Shown here in pieces: positions 55,222-64,000 of a stretch of DNA of 64,000 nt (position 1 is the first letter of the stretch; every line of letters begins with the position of its first letter). The translations under genes and the position numbers were made by a program. This DNA is from Acanthochromis polyacanthus. Lineage: Eukaryota > Chordata > Actinopteri > Pomacentridae. The stretch covers positions 2,616,534 through 2,680,533 of the forward strand of contig NC_067119.1 in NCBI RefSeq assembly GCF_021347895.1. The letters run 5' to 3'. Under the pieces are notes generated by a model, which searched no databases, had not been told where the DNA came from, and worked only from the letters and a program-made list of their open reading frames with translations.

Positions 55222-57860
55222 CACATATATATATACATACACATTGTCAAGTAAGATGCAGATGTTGAGGTCTCAGAGAGAACTCAGGCTCATTACAGCC
55301 CTAAGGTAACAAAGGTTTTGAAGCAGACAAATAAAGATCTTAAGAAGAAACATTATAAGTTAACCATATGATTATGCTTGCTAAAATACATATATATTTT
55401 TTGAAGTGTTGATTTGATTGAAGTAAAGATTCAGATGATTTATTATGTTCAGATTGAGAAGGATGATTTAAGAAGTGATTCTGTGTGAAGTAATCCTTGT
55501 TTAGGCTCTGTGTGTGCGTACAGGCCTCATAGGCTTGTGTGTCCAGGCCTTAAGAAAGCAGAAGTGAGAATGGCAGAAGTCCCCTTAGAAATGAGGAACT
55601 TGGAGTTTCCACAGGATGACAGGATGGGCTGAGGCCTATTTGCAGAACATTGTCATAGCAACTGAGTGTGTGTTAAATGTATTTGCTGTAAAACACATGA
55701 TTCTATGCAACTGTTGTGTGTGTAACAGGAAAAAGGTTGAGTCTTAAGACCTATGAGTCAAGGATATGGGCGTACCAAGAGGTAGAACTGTGTGTAAAAC
55801 GGTGTATGTGTTTGTAAGAGCGAGAGAAAGTATAAAAAGGGAAGCGCAGAGACATTTTTTGGGAGTTGTTCGCCGGAGCCGTCAGAAGAACAGCAAAGGG
55901 AACTTGGCCGGAGTTCTGAAGAATCTTCACCTTCCTCTCTTGCCCGAGAGACGGGAAGACGACGCGGGACTTAGGCTCCAGAGATCGCTGAGGACATCGT
56001 TGGAAGCAAAGTCTTTTTCTGACTTTGTTCAACAAGCGAAGACCACACTCTGCCAAACGGAGAGTCCTAAGAGGTTCTGCAGTTATCTAGAAGAAACCAA
56101 TAGAGGGAAGGACCGACTACACCCGAAGAGGCAAAGGAGGCAACAGCACCGGGCTGTTCCCCTCCCCGGGGCTGGGAGACCCAGTGACCCACTACAGCCT
56201 GACCAGACGAGGGTTTTCCATCACCACCATACCACAGAGAAGACAGCCGGGGCGTAAGCACTAACGTTCCAGCCAATTCCAGAGATAACTGCCAGACCAC
56301 GATTGGCTTACAGGACTCCTCCGCTCCCCCCTGCCGAGGGATAAGATCCTTTTGTCCACAAAGAAGACGTCGTACCAAGTCCTCCGGACAACTGAGTGCT
56401 TTTCCCAGACGCAAGACAAGACCGAGTGATACGGTAGTGGCCATGCTATTCGCTCTCTCTCCTAAATTTAATAATTAGAGAAGATTGTCAGGTACGCTCA
56501 ATTTATATACTTTAGTCTCATTTTTAATCAGAAATAATTAATTGTTCTAATCATGAATTGATGCTGTGCTCTTGCTAAAATTTGCTTAATAAAAAGCTGT
56601 ATTGCATTTAAAGAGAAGCCTAATGAAATTATTATAAATCACTGAAAATCTGCATAGTAGTAAAAAGTTAAGTTGATTGTGTGCATTCAAACCAATGGTT
56701 CTTAAAGGTTACTTAGTCCAAGGTGAGAGTGTTTAAACATTACCCCTGAGGTTAGTTCTTTCCAAACCTCTAAAACGAACCCAGGAATAGCACCAAGTGC
56801 AGGCAAGTCCTATTGAGAGCAGCTGACCGATAACGAATGTGAATGATAGATCAATTCTACCACTTAGAAAAGCTGCTTGGTGGGATAGCATTTATCAGAT
56901 AAGAGGGGTGAGACATTCGGATGCAAGGCAGTTAGAACCTGGGCGAGTGTCTCTCGAATCCAGCTTAATCTATTCTGCTGAACCCTGTTAGGTGAAATAC
57001 TAATAGGCAGATAGAATCTAACCCTTTAAACGGAGAGCTGGACCAATTTTAACCTGAGGCAAGGGTTGGAAAAGGCTAGACTGGCGAACAACATACACAA
57101 CATACAATGTATATACACATGCGCTCACACACACACACACAAAACACACACACACACACACACACACAAATACACACAACACGGTGCTGAGACACGGCAG
57201 GGCACTGAGGAACCATGTGGGGAAACACCTATGGGAGCCCTCCACACCGAGATGCGCCACAGCCCACAGAGAGCGCCGCCACAGAGACCACCCAGACGAC
57301 GATGGGCAGGGGCAGACCCCACACTAAATGCAGAGCCGCCCCAGCGCCTCGGGCCCAGGAGGCCTCCAAGGCAATGCCCCCCGCGGGCAGACCGGGCATA
57401 CATCCCAGTGTGGAGGCCTCCCATGAGGAAACACTGAAGCTAAAAACTAAAAGACTAACGGAGAAAAAAAAAAAGCAGGTATAATGCATAAAAATTAAAA
57501 GTTTTAAGAAAGTTAAAAATGTAGAGATAAAATAAACAAATAAATAAATAATAAATAAATAGTAAATAATAAATAATAATAATAATAAGGATTTAAGATA
57601 TAATACTGATAAAATGCAGAAGTGCAGAAGAGCTATAAGAATATAAAAAGTAAAAATAACATAATAGAAGAATTAAAAGTTCAAAAGAAATCAGTTAAAA
57701 GCCAAACCAAAAAGGTGAGTCTTGAGCCTCCTTTTAAAAACATCAACAGTCTCTGCAGTCCTGATGCTGTCTGGCAGGCTATTCCATAGTCGAGGGCCAT
57801 AATGGCTGAAAGCAGCCTCCCCATGGGTTTTTGTATTGACATTTAAAGTTGTTGTAAAGT
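55027..57860 (-). mobile_element. L2-like LINE 3' end, split by a solo LTR
   Basis: On the minus strand the C-terminal end of a non-LTR reverse transcriptase protein (FSHYGPRLWNSLPDSIRTAE ... FKRRLKTHLFGLAF) lies at about 57850-57691. An A/T-rich 3' UTR follows down to 57100, and after the LTR insertion (55245-57090) the terminal segment (TGCTATATAAATAAAGTTTG and TTTGA pentamers) lies at 55145-55027. A (CA)n run is at 57125-57170 and a (CA)/(TA)n run at 55180-55235. Only the end of the element is present, as is usual for 5'-truncated LINEs. Confidence 0.65.
55245..57090. mobile_element. solo LTR of an LTR retrotransposon or endogenous retrovirus
   Basis: 1846 bp starting TGTCAAG and ending GAACA (TG...CA), with a 4-bp duplication ACAT at 55241-55244 and 57091-57094. 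TATAAAAAG at 55832 is followed by a GC-rich transcribed-looking part, and AATAAAAAGC at 56588 would serve as a polyadenylation signal, so the order U3-R-U5 is visible in plus orientation. No gag, pol or env sequence and no second LTR is present, so internal recombination has removed the body. The length is large for an LTR. Open frames around 55766-56257 are not recognised as protein. Confidence 0.65.
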
Positions 57861-58467
57861 TGTTATGGTTATGGTCCTGCTCTGGCCCTTTTTCTCCCCC
57901 TTTCCTTCTCTTCCCCATTATTGCCCTCTGTGTGTATTTTGGCTTGTGTGTCTCTGTCTCCCTCTGTCTGTCGTCCTTCTCTCCTGTGTCTCTCTCTCAC
58001 AGTCGCTCGCCCCCTGTCTCCCTGCACTCGGCCACCTGATTGCTCATGAGCTTCAGCTGCTGTAATCAGTCAATTACACTCACCTGTCTCCTCTGCCATT
58101 TAAACTCCGCTCTTCCCCTCAGTCTCTGCTGGCTCATTGTGGACATACACGCAGTTTCAGACTCTGCTTCCCCGTTTACCCTTCTCTGGATTTATCTGTT
58201 TTTGGACTTCTTCGCTTCGCTCCCCTTGTGGATTTACCCCCTTTTGAATTCAGCTGTTGGTATGGACTTTAGTTTGTTTTCACTCTAGTTATTAGTTTCC
58301 CCTTGTTTGAGTATCTGTTTGTAGCCCTGCCGTTTAGTTTCCATTTGCCGTTCCACTCCCTCCAGCTGAGGACAGGCCCCGAGCCGCCTCACTCCCTTTG
58401 GCTGAGGATAGGCCCCGTGCCGCCTCACTCTCTCCGGTTGAGGAGAAGTCTTGAGCCATCTCACTCC

Positions 58468-58620
58468 CTTCGGTTCCCGTGGGGCCCATCGCCCCGTCTT
58501 CTGTTCCCGTGGGGCCCATCGCCCCGTCTTCTGTTCCCGTGGGGCCCATCGCCCCGTCTTCTGTTCCCGTGGGGCCCATCGCCCCGTCTTCTGTTCCCGT
58601 GGGGCCCATTGCTAAAACTG
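58468..58620 (+). repeat. 30-bp minisatellite, about 5 units
   Basis: The unit TCTTCTGTTCCCGTGGGGCC plus 10 more bases repeats almost perfectly. On the plus strand it codes the ten-residue unit SSVPVGPIAP. A sixth and seventh unit are diverged. Confidence 0.9.
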
Positions 58621-59240
58621 CTGCTCCTGTGGGACCCATCGCCCTGTCTTCTGTCTTTGTGGGGGCCACCAACCCGTCTCCGGTCCATGTGGGCCCTGCA
58701 GTGTTGAGGCTCCCAGCCTCCCCTGCAGCTTTAAGGAAGCTACAAACTCCCCCTGCAGCTTTGACAGAGCTAGGAGCTCCCCCTGCAGCGTTAATGGAAC
58801 GTAAAGCTCCCCCTGCAGCGTTAAAGGAGCAAAAGGCCCCCCCTGCGGCGTTAAAGGAGCCAACAGCTCCCCCCGCGGCCTTGAAGGAGCAGAAAGCTCC
58901 CCCCGCGGCCTTGAAGGAGCAGAAAGCTCCCCCCGCGGCCTTGAAGGAGCAGAAAGCTCCCCCCGCGGCCTTGAAGGAGCAGAAAGCTCCCCCCGCGGCC
59001 TTAAAGGAGCAGAAAGCTCCCCCTGCACCCTTGAAAGAGCTACAAGCTCCCCCTGCAGCTTTGAGGAAGCTAAGGGCTTCCCCTGCAGCTTCAAAGAGGT
59101 TTCCCACCTCTCCTGCACCTTTGAGGCAAGACGCCTCCCCCGAGTCCTTGCTGAGGCATAATGCCTTCCTTGAGTTCTTGAAGAGGCGGAACGTCTCCTC
59201 GGCAGCCTTGAGAAGGCGTAGAGACCTTCGGCAGCCTTGA
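58479..59240 (+). CDS. Pro/Ala-rich repeat open frame inside the LTR-flanked element
   Basis: 254 codons open on the plus strand, entirely built from the two 30-bp arrays and their diverged flanks. Because the unit is a multiple of three, frames stay open on both strands; the minus strand is open for 334 codons (59338-58334). No retroelement domain, signal peptide or known motif is seen. Coding is possible but could be a by-product of repeat period and GC content. Confidence 0.25.
   Translation: MGPIAPSSVPVGPIAPSSVPVGPIAPSSVPVGPIAPSSVPVGPIAKTAAPVGPIALSSVFVGATNPSPVHVGPAVLRLPASPAALRKLQTPPAALTELGAPPAALMERKAPPAALKEQKAPPAALKEPTAPPAALKEQKAPPAALKEQKAPPAALKEQKAPPAALKEQKAPPAALKEQKAPPAPLKELQAPPAALRKLRASPAASKRFPTSPAPLRQDASPESLLRHNAFLEFLKRRNVSSAALRRRRDLRQP
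58735..59090 (+). repeat. 30-bp minisatellite, about 11 units
   Basis: The unit AGCTCCCCCCGCGGCCTTGA plus AGGAGCAGAA codes APPAALKEQK on the plus strand. The central five units are nearly identical; outer ones diverge (APPAALTELG, ASPAALRKLQ), as expected for arrays that grow from the centre. Confidence 0.9.
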
Positions 59241-59330
59241 GAAGGCGTAGAGACCTTCGGCAGCCTTGAGAAGGCGTAGAGACCTTCGGCAGCCTTGAGA
59301 AGGCGTAGAGACCCTTGGCAGCCTTGAGGC
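59196..59330 (+). repeat. 29-bp minisatellite, about 4.5 units
   Basis: The unit TTCGGCAGCCTTGAGAAGGC plus GTAGAGACC repeats with near identity. The 29-bp period breaks the reading frame, unlike the neighbouring 30-bp arrays. A run of more than 20 T follows at 59360-59382. Confidence 0.9.
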
Positions 59331-59865
59331 AGTGTCACGTGGCTTTTAGTTTTGGACTTGTTTTTTTTTTTTTTTTTTTTTTGGCGGGCCTCAGACTAGT
59401 CTGGACACTTTGTTTTTGGGCCTCCGGCCTGACCCCTCCACCCGCCCGACTCATGTGTTTTTTGTTTCTGTCCCCCCGCCCGGGTCCCCTCCGCCCACCC
59501 AACCTCCGTTCGTTTTTTTCCGTGTGCCTGGAGGTGGGGGGGTACTGTTATGGTTATGGTCCTGCTCCGGCCCTTTTTCTCCCCCTTTCCTTCTCTTCCC
59601 CATTATTACCCTCTATGTGTATTCTGGCTTGTGTGTCTCTGTCTCCCTCTGTCTGTCGTCCTTCTCTCCTGTGTCTCTCTCTCCCAGTCGCTCGCCCCCT
59701 GTCTCCCTGCACTCGGACACCTGATTGCTCATGAGCTTCAGCTGCTGTAATCAGTCAATTACACTCACCTGTCTCCTCTGCCATTTAAGCTCTGCTCTTC
59801 CCCTCAGTCTCTGCTGGCTCATTGTGGACATACACGCAGTTTCAGACTTTGCTTCCCCGTTTACT

Positions 59866-60718
59866 AGGGATGGCAAAAATGGAACAATCAAGCGATCGAA
59901 TCATTTGGAACAATTGATTCAAAAAAAGAATCTATCTTATGGAACGTTCGAAACATCTCCCCACAGCGACATCTGGTGGCCAATCTCAAAATAACACGCT
60001 CAAACAGTACAGCAGTGTTGCCACTCCAAATTGTAATGTAAGGTGTAGGAGAGAGAAATAACATAGTGGGAGAGAGAAAAAGTGAGTAAAAAAACACCCT
60101 AAATATCTTTAGCAATACAAATTAACTGTCTCCTGTTGATTCTTGGTTTGTGTGATTTTAATTTTGCCTTTGAAATAGGCAGTCACTTCTCAAAATAACT
60201 TCATGGCTCAAATGCTTTGTCTCAATCCACATTGCATAAATCAATTTTATCATCTCTTGTTACATGTTAGAATATCACATTTACTCAAAAGACTGATGTG
60301 GAGTGGAATTACAAGCTCTACCTGCAACAGTCCTCCATTATCTCGAGACGAGAAAGTGACCCAAAAGAGACGTACTGGCACATTTGCAATTGAACAGTCA
60401 TCCGCTTTTGACAACATAGATGCCAAGATGATTTGGAAAGTTGCCAGATTTTGCAGAGGGTCACCAAATTGGCAACACTGTAGTAGAGTGTTTTTGTGTA
60501 TCTTGTTGTCACTTATGTTTTGTTTCGTTAGGGTTTGTAGTATTATTTGTATGAAAGGATATATTGTTTCAATCTATCAGTATTTGTAGGGCGTGTTTGT
60601 GTACATTCAAGCATTTTTATTCAGAAAGACGATCTGTTCAACAGTGCTTGTACTGAGACGGTTTCTACTCTTGTTTAATATCTCTCCTGCTTTTGAGAAG
60701 ATTCTCTCACACGGGACC
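59866..60718 (-). mobile_element. 3' part of an hAT transposon
   Basis: The left end is a hAT-type terminus (TAGGGATGGCAAAAATGG). On the minus strand near 60718-60600 the C-terminal dimerisation motif is readable (VPCERIFSKAGDI, then after a one-base loss NRLSTSTVEQIVFLNKNA). The catalytic region is missing; the right border meets another hAT-like end at 60719. It truncates the second repeat of the LTR-flanked element. Confidence 0.65.
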
Positions 60719-61090
60719 ATAGGCGTCAGTTTAGGGGGGGACGGTGGGGATGTGTCCCCCCCACTTTTTGTCAGGGGTCATTTTGTCTCCACCACATTCA
60801 AATTCTTCACATGTAAGCCGTTGTAACCCCAGTTATTTTCAGCAGTATAGAAAATTCCGACGATCCTGAACGCACCATCCGCACTCGGCCGAGAGTTGCA
60901 CAGACACGCAGCACACCTTCATGAGGTTAAAAAAAAAACGTGCAGATACTAAATTTGCGCCTGTGCCAAGTGGAAGCTTCGACCCAGGGTGTGCATTTCC
61001 ATCTGACAATGGCTGTGGTGAGTTTGAAAACTTGTTTGCTTGTTTAACCCAGTGATTATCATATTTAATAAATATATGCAAGGGGGGGTG
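60719..61090. mobile_element. left end of a second hAT-type element
   Basis: Begins CATAGGCGTCAGTTTAGGGG, related to the left end of the hAT at 16257, followed by a similar GGGACGGTGGGGA stretch. No right terminus was found, so its extent is uncertain. Confidence 0.4.
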
Positions 61091-61524
61091 GTGGTTTTGT
61101 TTTGACGAGTGGATGTCTTTGAATAACTACACTGAACACACTATTATACCAAATTTAATAATGGTACAATTTGCCATGAGTAAAATGCACTGTCAGGAAA
61201 ATGTGCATTATTCCAGATTCATCTTTATACAAAGAGTAGCTTCTTTAGTTTCAGTAGCACCACCTGGTGCTATCCCAGGGACGATAACTATTAGTGATAC
61301 TTAACGTCAGCTCTGCTCCATCCCGACTGAGGTATTGCTAAGATAAGGCGGAACAGCTTCAAAATGTGGTTCCAAACGTGCTGAAGTTCATCTGGCATCC
61401 CATATTCTAAGTAAGTACATATTACACTTACGTTGTAACTAGTAATCTGTAACCTACAGGATAACCTCACGAACTCTGATTTTCTTTGTTTGTGTAGACC
61501 TCACCTCTTCATTCTCAGTCACCT
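61091..61524. other. unassigned sequence between transposons
   Basis: No gene or border recognised. Confidence 0.3.
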
Positions 61525-62055
61525 GGGGCCTGTTTCACGAAGCAGGTTCACTGAAAACTCTGAGTTTCTTAACCCTGAAATGAGGGAAACTCAGAGTTTT
61601 CCGTTTCACGAAGCGAGGTAACTTAACCCTGAGACAGAGGGGTAACTCTAGCCTGTTTCACAAAGAGGGGTAACTTAAACTCTCGGTCAGTTACCGCAGT
61701 AACAGACTATGACTCTAACCTGGTCACCAGCAGGTTTATCTGAGAAAACCTCCAGTTTCTCTCCGTCTCCGCCCTCTTTCAGCCACACACGCCGTTTCAT
61801 TTCCTCATTCATTCAGTCAGTAAGCGAGCGAGTTTTGGCGTAGAACAGCTTTTATTAACGATCCAGTGGATAAAGGAGCAGCATTACTGCACAGATAATT
61901 AAATATTCGTCGGTGGATTGTTATCAGACCGCGCATAAATGTTCTCGCATTTCCGGACAATTATCGGTTTGAGCGGTACCGTTTCGTAATCGTTTTAAAT
62001 CCATAATCTACATAAACAACCTAATCCGTCCTTACATTTACATTACCAACCAGTC

Positions 62056-63155
62056 ATGCTCTCACATCCAGCAGATATTGTGTGTTGCGCTGCGGTTCTT
62101 TGCAAATGGAAGTTTTTATATGATGTCGGAGATGCAGAGCACTACAGTAAGACAACTGTATGCAGGACAGTCAGAAAAGTTTTCCTGGCTCTGAAATGAC
62201 TTTTACTCATCATTGTGGACATAAACCTGTCAGAACATCAAGAGGAGTTCCACAGGATTACAGGTGAATGATGTAGAGATCTGTTAAATTCATTTTAGAT
62301 CATATTCTGTTAATGACATTGTGCTGCAGCCTCAGACTGGGATTAGTCATTTTAATTTCTTTTAGGATTTCCCAGTGTGATTGGCTGCATAGATGCACAC
62401 ACATCCCCATCACAGCTCCCTCACATCATGAACAGGAAGTCCATTCACAGCATAAATGTGCAGGTAGGCTACAGGTAGACTGACTACTGTTTCTAAATGT
62501 TAAAGACTGCATCATAGTTCAACATCTGTCATTCTCTGCACTGTCCAGATCATATGTGATGCTGCATACATCATTTCTAATGTGGAGGCCACGTGGTCTG
62601 GGTCTGTTCATGACTCCAGGATTTATGGAGAGTCTAACCTGAGCAACAGACTGCAGCGTGGTCAGCAGCCTAAAGATTTTCACAATAGAATTCTCTTGTC
62701 TCTCTCCTTTAATATACTCTGATGTATCCACTATACATTACAGGAGAGTTTGATGGCCTTCTGCTGGGTGACAGGGGTTACCATGCCAACCCAGGCTGAT
62801 GACCTCATACCCTGACCCTGAACCAGGCCCCCAACAGAACTTCAACCGGACTCACTGCAGGACCAGAGCCCGGGTGGAGATGACCATAGGCCTGCTGAAA
62901 GCCCGTTTCCAGAGCCTACGTCTCCTCAGGGTGACCCCTGAGAGGGCCTGTGATATTACTGTGGCATGTGTTGTTCTTCATAATATTACCACTATTAGAG
63001 GAGAGCAACACCCTGCCCTACAAACTGAAGACCCAGATGATGAGCCCATCCACCTGCAGCTATCCAGGACAGCAGAGCAGTCAGAGACACCGTATGCAAT
63101 AATCACTTTAGAGTTTAAGTCTCCATCATCACCACCACAGCAAATAAAGACATGA
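62056..63155 (+). pseudogene. HARBI1-like Harbinger transposase, broken
   Basis: Probable exons are 62056-62263, 62366-62463, 62549-62660 and 62744-63155, each with GT-AG borders. The DDE residues can be followed: D in VIGCIDAHTSPSQ, D in LLLGDRGY, E in RTRARVEMTIGLLKARFQSL. Breaks include a frameshift and a TGA in the first exon (near 62200) and one missing base just after GDRGY (about 62782). The C-terminal exon is open. It can no longer produce a full nuclease. Confidence 0.75.
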
Positions 63156-63219
63156 TACACATTTCATTTGCTCTTCTTTATTTCCTACAAATAAAACAGA
63201 TAGTTCAGTTCATGTTCCA

Positions 63220-63370
63220 GTAGTTAACAAAATTCACCTGTGACCATCACCACCTCTAACTTGTGCTCCAGTATTTCAATTTCCAGATCTGCCCTCCTAA
63301 TCTGTTTTTTTGGATTTTTCTCAACAAATGCAGTTTGTAAATCTGTTTTACTGATAACTGGGAATACATA
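63220..63370 (-). pseudogene. Harbinger second-protein (Myb-like) C-terminal remnant
   Basis: Minus strand reads KTDLQTAFVEKNPKKQIRRA then DLEIEILEHKLEVVMVTGEF and a stop. This leucine/glutamate-rich end resembles the C-terminal helix of the Myb-like partner protein of Harbinger elements. An upstream piece (MAGQQQDGSSAS...) lies near 63500 on the same strand. Confidence 0.45.
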
Positions 63371-64000
63371 GAGGACATTAAATTATACAGTTGCACTTGA
63401 ATTCCACAGAATGAAGCTCTGGTGTTTCCTGAACATCCATCTCACTGTGTCAGTCTGTGCAGTGGAAGCTGAGGAACCATCCTGCTGCTGTCCAGCCATG
63501 CTCTGTTAAAAAGGATGAGAATGTGCAATACTTCAGTGTAGGCTAAATGTCACACTCTATATTCCACCCAAAATGTGAATGAGAAGAGAACTATCAGTAA
63601 CATAGCTCTGTATGCCTTTCTGGATCCCCCTCTGTAAAGGCAGCAGACACAGTTTCATTCTCTTCATCCTAGATCAGTGACATGTTTCAGTAAACTTAAA
63701 CTACCATTTGGAGAAATCTTTGGAGTATATTGCCTACTTAAAATTACAAGGTCTGTCGTGGTGTGAAGGTGCCAAAAGACAAAAAAAAGACACAAAAGAG
63801 AACTAAATAATCATGTGTATATATATATAGATAGATAGATATATAGATATATGCATCCATGACCTTTTATTCCACCCGTTTTATAGGCATCTGCTTTCTT
63901 TCTGTTGGCTGAGCAGAAGTCTGTGTTAGTTTAAATAGGCTCAATTATTTAACAGGACATGATATGGATGCAGACATTTAGGCTATGTGTGGATAAAACA

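Larger units (their letters stand above)
57861..59864 (+). mobile_element. non-autonomous LTR-flanked element with minisatellite interior
   Basis: Direct repeats of about 319 bp at 57861-58179 and 59546-59864 both begin TGTTATGGTTATGGTCC. A purine-rich tract (GAGGTGGGGGGG, 59531-59542) stands directly before the second copy, as a polypurine tract should. The interior holds no gag or pol, only three short tandem repeat arrays. The second repeat breaks off at an hAT end (about 59866), so the true LTR may be longer. The TGTTATGG start and the tract support an LTR element; I could not find a certain primer-binding site. Confidence 0.6.
61525..64000 (+). mobile_element. decayed PIF/Harbinger transposon, right end outside the window
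   Basis: Left end GGGGCCTGTTTCACGAAGCA, with two more internal copies of the CTGTTTCAC(G/A)AAG motif and a perfect 15-bp inverted repeat at 61554-61600. A plus-strand transposase with introns (about 62056-63155) faces a minus-strand second-protein remnant (about 63370-63220), the normal two-gene layout. The right terminal repeat is not seen before base 64000. A (GATA)/(TATA)n run lies at 63817-63860. Confidence 0.7.

Noticed and set aside
55766..56257. 163-codon frame as a retroviral accessory or gag protein
   Set aside because: It lies inside the solo LTR after the TATA box, with no gag motif such as a zinc knuckle, and reads as basic low-similarity sequence.
57018..57489. Overlapping open frames on both strands near the CA repeat
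   Set aside because: They are produced by the (CA)n run and a GC-rich LINE 3' UTR; no domain or consistent start is seen.
58334..59338. 334-codon minus-strand open frame as a real protein gene
   Set aside because: It is the reverse of the 30-bp arrays; repeats with a period divisible by three keep both strands open without coding.

Overview
The window reads as nuclear DNA of a teleost fish, probably a spiny-rayed one. Genes have introns with GT-AG borders, the sequence is packed with fish-type mobile elements (Tc1, hAT, PIF/Harbinger, a Penelope-like element, LINEs, tRNA-headed SINEs, LTR elements), and the only clear host genes are a cluster of GIMAP/AIG1-type immune GTPase relatives. No rRNA, tRNA gene or CRISPR array was seen.

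The host cluster consists of repeated copies of one gene plan: a 16-base first coding exon (MAAAP-like), a ~60-base Lys/Ser/Pro-rich exon, then one exon carrying an AIG1 domain, all joined in phase 1. Two copies look intact. One is a long GIMAP8-like gene at 18.0-23.7 kb with four AIG1 domains and a coiled coil. The other is a tail-anchored coiled-coil gene at 34.8-38.1 kb. A third copy at 49.0-51.5 kb has an open G exon but a lost exon-1 splice donor. The rest are broken: a G exon split by an hAT element (5.2-8.8 kb), an exon remnant (9.5-10.0 kb), a minus-strand pair of leader exons without a G exon (30.2-30.6 kb), a G-domain fragment joined to half a Tc1 element (42.2-43.7 kb), a copy with a frameshifted leader exon (44.0-45.2 kb), and an isolated exon-1 relic near base 242. 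In every copy of this G exon the GTP-binding motifs are degenerate (no P-loop lysine, NTPD in place of DTPG, no G4 motif), so these are pseudo-GTPase modules. Only the third and fourth domains of the GIMAP8-like gene keep a proper P-loop, and only the fourth keeps all motifs.

Mobile DNA fills the spaces. One minus-strand LINE (about 10.0-17.9 kb) is cut by three later DNA transposons: a Tc1, a CXC-protein element with long inverted arms, and an hAT. 25.4-26.7 kb holds a small element with a THAP finger. From 53 kb onward there is little host sequence: a SINE inside another repeat, a LINE 3' end split by a solo LTR of 1.85 kb, a non-autonomous LTR-flanked element built of ~30-bp minisatellites, hAT pieces, and a decayed Harbinger transposon running off the right edge.

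Inferred biology: a birth-and-death immune gene family in which pseudo-GTPase modules are duplicated and shuffled as phase-1 exons, with one long protein combining them with a nucleotide-binding-competent domain. All functional statements rest on motif reading; no database search was possible.
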